Shown: in pieces, positions 60,180-64,000 of the stretch
Position numbering within the stretch: position 1 is the stretch's first letter
Layout: the number at the start of each line of letters is the position of its first letter
Origin: Yoonia sp. F2084L
GTDB lineage: Bacteria > Pseudomonadota > Alphaproteobacteria > Rhodobacterales > Rhodobacteraceae
DNA: 64,000 bases
Direction of reading: 5' to 3'
NCBI RefSeq assembly: GCF_023015625.1
Contig: NZ_JALKAH010000001.1
Span: 744,001-808,000 of the forward strand
Program-made: the position numbers and the translations under genes
Notes under the pieces: generated by a model
The model's input: only the letters and a program-made list of their open reading frames with translations
Databases searched by the model: none
What the model was told of the DNA's origin: nothing

Positions 60180-60332
60180 AGCTGATCCTTAACAAAACCC
60201 CCACCTGTAGGCTTAAGAGCAATTGGACACAGTATCAAGCTTTTTGCGCCACTGTTCAGATACTTGCTGGACCGCTTGCAATCGCCTAAACGAAGTATAA
60301 GCCGAAGGGCAAACAACAAAGGAAGACGCGCG

Positions 60333-61139
60333 ATGAAATCTCAGCTGATGCAAGGCAAAAGAGGTCTGATCATGGGGCTCGCCAATGATAAATCAATCGC
60401 ATGGGGAATCGCGCAAGCCTGCGCTGACGCCGGCGCTGAGCTTGCTTTTTCGTACCAGGGCGAGGCCTTGAAGAAGCGGGTAAGCCCGTTGGCGGCATCT
60501 GTTGGCTCTGACATTGTGCTGCCCTGTGATGTGGGTGATGAAGCGTCTATCGACGCACTTTTTGCGTCTCTGGAAGAGCGTTGGGGCAAGCTGGACTTTA
60601 TCGTCCATGCCATTGGTTTTTCCGACAAAAATGAACTACGCGGTCGCTATGTCGACACCAGTCGCGACAACTTTGCGATGTCCATGGATATTTCCGTTTA
60701 TTCATTCACAGCCGTCGTGCAACGGGCCGAAAAAATGATGACTGATGGCGGTTCCTGCCTGACACTGACCTATTACGGTGCTGAAAAAGTCATGCCGCAT
60801 TACAACGTCATGGGTGTGGCCAAGGCCGCTCTTGAGGCTTCGGTTCGCTATCTGGCCGAGGATCTGGGTAGGGACAACATCCGGGTGAATGCGATCAGCG
60901 CAGGTACCATCAAGACGCTCGCAGCATCCGGCATTGGCGACTTCCGCCTGATCATGAAGTGGAACGAGTATAACTCACCCCTGCGTCGGACCGTCACACA
61001 GGAAGAGGTGGGTAAATCCGCGCTTTATCTGCTGTCTGATCTGGGTAGCGCCGTCACAGGTGAGGTGCTGCATGTCGATGCAGGCTACCATGTGGTCGGC
61101 ATGAAGGCTGTCGATGCGCCCGATATCACCAAGGAATAG
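60333..61139 (+). CDS. fabI: Enoyl-[acyl-carrier-protein] reductase (FabI)
   Basis: A 268-residue NADH-dependent reductase, the last step of fatty-acid elongation and a triclosan target in relatives. GKRGLIMGLANDKSIAWGIAQA is the cofactor motif, and the catalytic Tyr/Lys are in YYGAEKVMPHYNVMGVAKAAL. The C-terminus GEVLHVDAGYHVVGM is typical. I chose the ATG at 60333 with GGAAG upstream; the frame is open to 60264. gpt follows 3 bp after. Confidence 0.95.
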   Translation: MKSQLMQGKRGLIMGLANDKSIAWGIAQACADAGAELAFSYQGEALKKRVSPLAASVGSDIVLPCDVGDEASIDALFASLEERWGKLDFIVHAIGFSDKNELRGRYVDTSRDNFAMSMDISVYSFTAVVQRAEKMMTDGGSCLTLTYYGAEKVMPHYNVMGVAKAALEASVRYLAEDLGRDNIRVNAISAGTIKTLAASGIGDFRLIMKWNEYNSPLRRTVTQEEVGKSALYLLSDLGSAVTGEVLHVDAGYHVVGMKAVDAPDITKE

Positions 61140-61142
61140 AGC

Positions 61143-61646
61143 ATGACAGATCGCCTCCCACATGAAAAAGGGTTTCACATCAGTTGGGATCAAATCCACC
61201 GCGACAGCCGCGCCTTGGCGTGGCGGCTGGACGGGCAAGGCCCGGACAATGGCGCTTGGCGCGCTGTGGTTGCCATCACACGTGGCGGTATGGCCCCGGC
61301 GATGATCGCCGCGCGTGAATTGGATATCCGCACGGTCGATACAATCAGCGTCAAAAGCTATGATCATCAGGATCGGGCCGAGGCAAAGGTTCTCAAAGCG
61401 CCGGATGCCGCTTTGATGGGGGATGGCACCGGCATTTTAATCATCGACGATCTGGTGGATAGCGGCAAAACGCTCGAACTGGTCCGCGACCTTTATCCAA
61501 ACGCGCATTTTGCGACCGTCTATGCAAAACCCAAGGGACGCCCACAGGTCGATACCTTCATCACAGAAGTCAGCCAGGACACATGGATCTTCTTTCCATG
61601 GGACATGGCCCTGCAATATGTCGAACCTTACCGCGGCAAGGATTAA
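61143..61646 (+). CDS. gpt: Xanthine-guanine phosphoribosyltransferase
   Basis: A 167-residue type I phosphoribosyltransferase salvaging guanine and xanthine with PRPP. The N-terminal [19 protein letters not shown] and the PRPP loop [17 protein letters not shown] are diagnostic, and the late [14 protein letters not shown] fits Gpt rather than Hpt. It works alongside GuaB in GMP supply. It is 3 bp after fabI. Confidence 0.93.
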   Translation: MTDRLPHEKGFHISWDQIHRDSRALAWRLDGQGPDNGAWRAVVAITRGGMAPAMIAARELDIRTVDTISVKSYDHQDRAEAKVLKAPDAALMGDGTGILIIDDLVDSGKTLELVRDLYPNAHFATVYAKPKGRPQVDTFITEVSQDTWIFFPWDMALQYVEPYRGKD

Positions 61647-61690
61647 GACAGCCCAAGGCCGTCTCGCCCTATCATCTTGCCCAAAAACTC

Positions 61691-61705
61691 CCGCCGGAGG
61701 CATCC
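61691..61705 (+). repeat. 15-bp element CCGCCGGAGGCATCC, copy 2
   Basis: Exact second copy of the 15-mer at 29366-29380, here in the 99-bp gap between gpt and an aminotransferase gene, 40 bp before the ATG. The downstream gene has its own GGAG ribosome site, so the element is not simply a Shine-Dalgarno. Confidence 0.5.
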
Positions 61706-61745
61706 ATAATATCGTGCGGCGCAGCCGCTCTTTTTGGAGAACGCC

Positions 61746-62921
61746 ATGACCCAAACACGTACAGCCGCGACCTTTGCCCCACCTGTGATGGAGGCGCGGC
61801 GCTGGTTGAATGGCGTCACCCACGCCGCTGACCGCCCCCTTCTGAACGTCAGTCAGGCCGCCCCGGTTGATCCCCCGCCCACCCCGCTGCGCGAAGCGAT
61901 GGCGCAGATTGTTCTCAATGACGCCGAAGCCCATCTCTATGGCCCGGTGCTGGGGCTGCCGAAACTCCGTGCCGAGGTCGCCCGACAATGGACCACCAGC
62001 TATGGTGGCACCGTCACCTCAGATCAGGTTGCAATCACGTCCGGGTGCAATCAGGCATTTGCCGCCGCAATCGCGACCCTTTGCGCCGAGGGTGATGAGG
62101 TGATCATCCCCGTCCCCTACTATTTCAACCATCGCATGTGGCTGGATATGTCAGGTGTCAAAACCGTACCACTCCTGGCTGGCGACGGCATGGTGCCTCG
62201 TGTAGCGGACGCCGAAAAGCTGATCACACCCAAGACCCGCGCCATTGCCTTGGTCAGCCCCAACAACCCCTGTGGGGTCGAATACCCAGCCGCAACGCTG
62301 GCCGCCTTTCGTAACCTTGCCCGCACAAACGGCATTGCCTTGATTGTCGATGAAACCTATCGCGATTTTGACAGCCGCGACGGCGCACCGCATGACCTCT
62401 TCGTGGATGAGACATGGGACGATACCTTGATCCAACTCTATTCATTTTCAAAGGCTTACCGCCTGACGGGTCACAGGGTCGGTGCGGTCGTCGCCAGCAC
62501 TGCGCGTCTGGCTGAAATCGAAAAGTTCCTCGACACCGTCACGATTTGCCCCAACCAGTTGGGCCAACGCGCGGCCCTTTGGGGGATGCAAAACCTGACT
62601 GATTGGCTGGCAGGTGAACGGCGCGAAATCCTCGACCGGCGTGCGGCGATCGAAGACCATTTTCCGCAACTTGCCGCCAAAGGTTGGGAACTGCTGGGAT
62701 GCGGCGCGTATTTCGCTTACGTCAAGCATCCTTTTGCGATGTCATCGGCTGATCTGGCCCCGCTTCTGGTCAAAGAGGCGGGCGTTCTGCTTTTGCCCGG
62801 CACCATGTTTATGCCCGACACCTTGCCCGACGGCGAAACGCAGTTGCGCATCGCATTTGCCAACATCGACCGCGCAGGTGTTGAGACCTTATTCAACAGG
62901 CTGTCAGAACTGCACTTCTAA
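61746..62921 (+). CDS. Class I/II PLP-dependent aminotransferase
   Basis: A 391-residue fold-type I aminotransferase. SGCNQAFAAAIATLCAEGDEVIIPVPYYFNHRMWLDM, LVSPNNPCGVEYP, IALIVDETYRDFDSR and the PLP-Lys region LYSFSKAYRLTGHRVGAVV are present. The substrate is unknown. I chose the ATG at 61746 with TTTGGAG upstream; ATG at 61734 is an in-frame alternative. It is separate from the aminotransferase at 39.9 kb in sequence style (no close duplication evident). Confidence 0.87.
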   Translation: MTQTRTAATFAPPVMEARRWLNGVTHAADRPLLNVSQAAPVDPPPTPLREAMAQIVLNDAEAHLYGPVLGLPKLRAEVARQWTTSYGGTVTSDQVAITSGCNQAFAAAIATLCAEGDEVIIPVPYYFNHRMWLDMSGVKTVPLLAGDGMVPRVADAEKLITPKTRAIALVSPNNPCGVEYPAATLAAFRNLARTNGIALIVDETYRDFDSRDGAPHDLFVDETWDDTLIQLYSFSKAYRLTGHRVGAVVASTARLAEIEKFLDTVTICPNQLGQRAALWGMQNLTDWLAGERREILDRRAAIEDHFPQLAAKGWELLGCGAYFAYVKHPFAMSSADLAPLLVKEAGVLLLPGTMFMPDTLPDGETQLRIAFANIDRAGVETLFNRLSELHF

Positions 62922-62986
62922 CACTTGCACCCCTGCGCCTGCACCCTTATTCAGACGCAAACCAGCGGGCGGAGCGACAGGGAAAA

Positions 62987-64000
62987 ATGGCAAAAAAAGA
63001 CAAACCTCGTTACGGCGCATGGATCATCGTCGGGGTCATCCTTCTGGGCCTTGCCGGTTTTGGCACCGGTGGCCTCAGCGGGAATATCCGCAACATCGGC
63101 ACCGTGGGTGATAAAGACGTGACCGTCGCGTCTTACCAGCGCGCATTGAACGAACAAATCCGCGCGTTGTCAGCGCAATTTGGTCAGCAGATTTCATTCC
63201 AGCAGGCGCAGGCCTTTGGCATTGATCAAGTTGCACTCAGCCAGGTCGTTTTGCTGCGCACGCTGGACAATGAGGCAAGCCAGCTTGGCGTGTCCGTTGG
63301 GGACGCACGCGTCTTTGAAAGGTTGCAAGCGATCCCGTCCTTTCAGGGCGCAGGCGGATTTAACCGCGATACCTATCGCCTTGCTTTGCAGCAGACCGGC
63401 CAAACGGCAGAAGAGTTCGAAACCGGTATTCGCGAAGAAACCGCACGCACTCTGTTGCAAGCTGCGGTTGTCAGCGGTATCCCTGCCCCAGATGCTTATG
63501 CCGATGCGTTGGTCCAATACATCAGCGAAAACCGCAGCATTACTTGGGCTGTCGTTGACGCAAGTGACCTGACCGCCCCTGTACCCGGTGCCACACCTGC
63601 CGCACAGCAGGAGTATTACGACGCAAACCCGGCTGAATTCACCCTGCCCGAGGCCCGCAACATCACCTATGTGTGGCTGACACCAAACATGATCCTTGAC
63701 GATATGGTTGTCACGGATGAGGCCGTGTCAGCGCTCTATAACCAACGCATTGCGGAATTTGTGCAGCCTGAACGCCGCCTTGTTGAGCGTCTGGTCTACC
63801 TCAATCAAGAACGCGCCAATGATGCGATGGCGCGGTTGGACGCTGGCGAGATCACATTTGAAGACCTTGTCGCCGAGCGTGGTTTGACACTGGCTGATAT
63901 TGATCTTGGCGATGTCAGCCAAGAGGATCTGCGCAGTGCAGGCGAGGCTGTCTTTGCAGCAGACGCAGGCGACGTTGTGGGGCCTTTCAATTCGCCCCTT
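62987..64000 (+). CDS. SurA/PpiD-type periplasmic foldase, partial (C-terminus outside the window)
   Basis: The first 338 codons of a membrane-anchored peptidyl-prolyl isomerase. A basic start (MAKKDKPRYG) and one membrane segment (AWIIVGVILLGLAGFGTGGL) precede a SurA-N domain (NIGTVGDKDVTVASYQRALNEQIRALSAQFGQQI). From about residue 200 a parvulin-type region begins (LPEARNITYVWLTPNMI...). The PPIase domain is incomplete at the window end. PpiD-like proteins assist folding of exported and outer-membrane proteins. The ATG at 62987 has AGGGA just upstream. Confidence 0.85.
   Translation, partial: MAKKDKPRYGAWIIVGVILLGLAGFGTGGLSGNIRNIGTVGDKDVTVASYQRALNEQIRALSAQFGQQISFQQAQAFGIDQVALSQVVLLRTLDNEASQLGVSVGDARVFERLQAIPSFQGAGGFNRDTYRLALQQTGQTAEEFETGIREETARTLLQAAVVSGIPAPDAYADALVQYISENRSITWAVVDASDLTAPVPGATPAAQQEYYDANPAEFTLPEARNITYVWLTPNMILDDMVVTDEAVSALYNQRIAEFVQPERRLVERLVYLNQERANDAMARLDAGEITFEDLVAERGLTLADIDLGDVSQEDLRSAGEAVFAADAGDVVGPFNSPL

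Overview
The window reads as chromosomal DNA of an alphaproteobacterium, most likely a Rhodobacterales / roseobacter-group member. The grounds are the complete aglEFGAK-type alpha-glucoside operon, a CckA hybrid kinase with a perfect CtrA-type site (TTAA-N7-TTAAC) in front of it, a one-chain B12-dependent ribonucleotide reductase (NrdJ), aerobic-type cobalamin genes, CimA-type citramalate synthase, moderately high GC by eye, and many 4-nt ATGA/GTGA gene overlaps. No phage, insertion sequence, CRISPR array or rRNA operon is visible. There are two tRNA genes: Gly(CCC) and Pro(TGG).

Layout. 1-10.4 kb is sugar uptake and entry: an aldolase fragment, then aglE-F-G-A-K on the minus strand, divergent from a LacI-family regulator, a GH1 beta-glucosidase and glucokinase. 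Two related LacI-type operators lie between the two units. 10.4-19.4 kb holds cckA, an RsmB-like methyltransferase, guaB, a membrane protein, a 2Fe-2S/ASKHA corrinoid-activation protein whose frame overlaps tryptophan 2,3-dioxygenase, and tRNA-Gly. 19.4-25.3 kb holds a prepilin-peptidase-like protein with both catalytic Asp replaced, the zwf-pgl-pgi operon (entry to the Entner-Doudoroff and pentose phosphate routes) behind its own LacI-type palindrome, an HNH protein, and a degenerate GGDEF protein behind a CtrA-like site. 25.3-31.9 kb holds an esterase, an AlkA-like glycosylase, cobK, cbiD, cobA, cobB and an MFS transporter. 32-36 kb is the cysS-cimA-(squalene/phytoene synthase-like) operon. 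36-43 kb is more accessory: an animal-type haem peroxidase, a SoxR regulator divergent from a 58-codon gene plus a VOC protein, an aminotransferase, Ada, a PEP-mutase/isocitrate-lyase-like enzyme and an outer-membrane protein. 43.9-54 kb holds anmK, tyrS, a FemAB/GNAT-like protein, a PhzF-like protein, a Fur-family regulator, a DMT permease, enolase, a GNAT protein, a cupin and a Kef antiporter. 54-64 kb holds nrdJ, tRNA-Pro, DUF192, a double cold-shock protein, pdxH, fabI, gpt, an aminotransferase and the start of a PpiD/SurA-like foldase.

Three themes tie the genes together. (1) Glucoside import, hydrolysis, phosphorylation and zwf-led catabolism form one sugar route, apparently under LacI-family control at two places. 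(2) Cobalamin supply (cobA, cobB, cobK, cbiD) sits near consumers or maintainers of corrinoid enzymes (the ASKHA activator and NrdJ). (3) Regulatory sites can be read directly: a SoxR box nearly identical to the enterobacterial soxS promoter, two CtrA-type sites, and a NrdR-type box upstream of nrdJ.

The best candidates for something undescribed are the SoxR-controlled 58-aa/VOC operon, the active-site-dead prepilin peptidase, the CtrA-linked degenerate GGDEF protein, and the corrinoid-activator/TDO overlap. I did not find a large novel defence or mobile system. All family assignments come from reading motifs; no database search was run.
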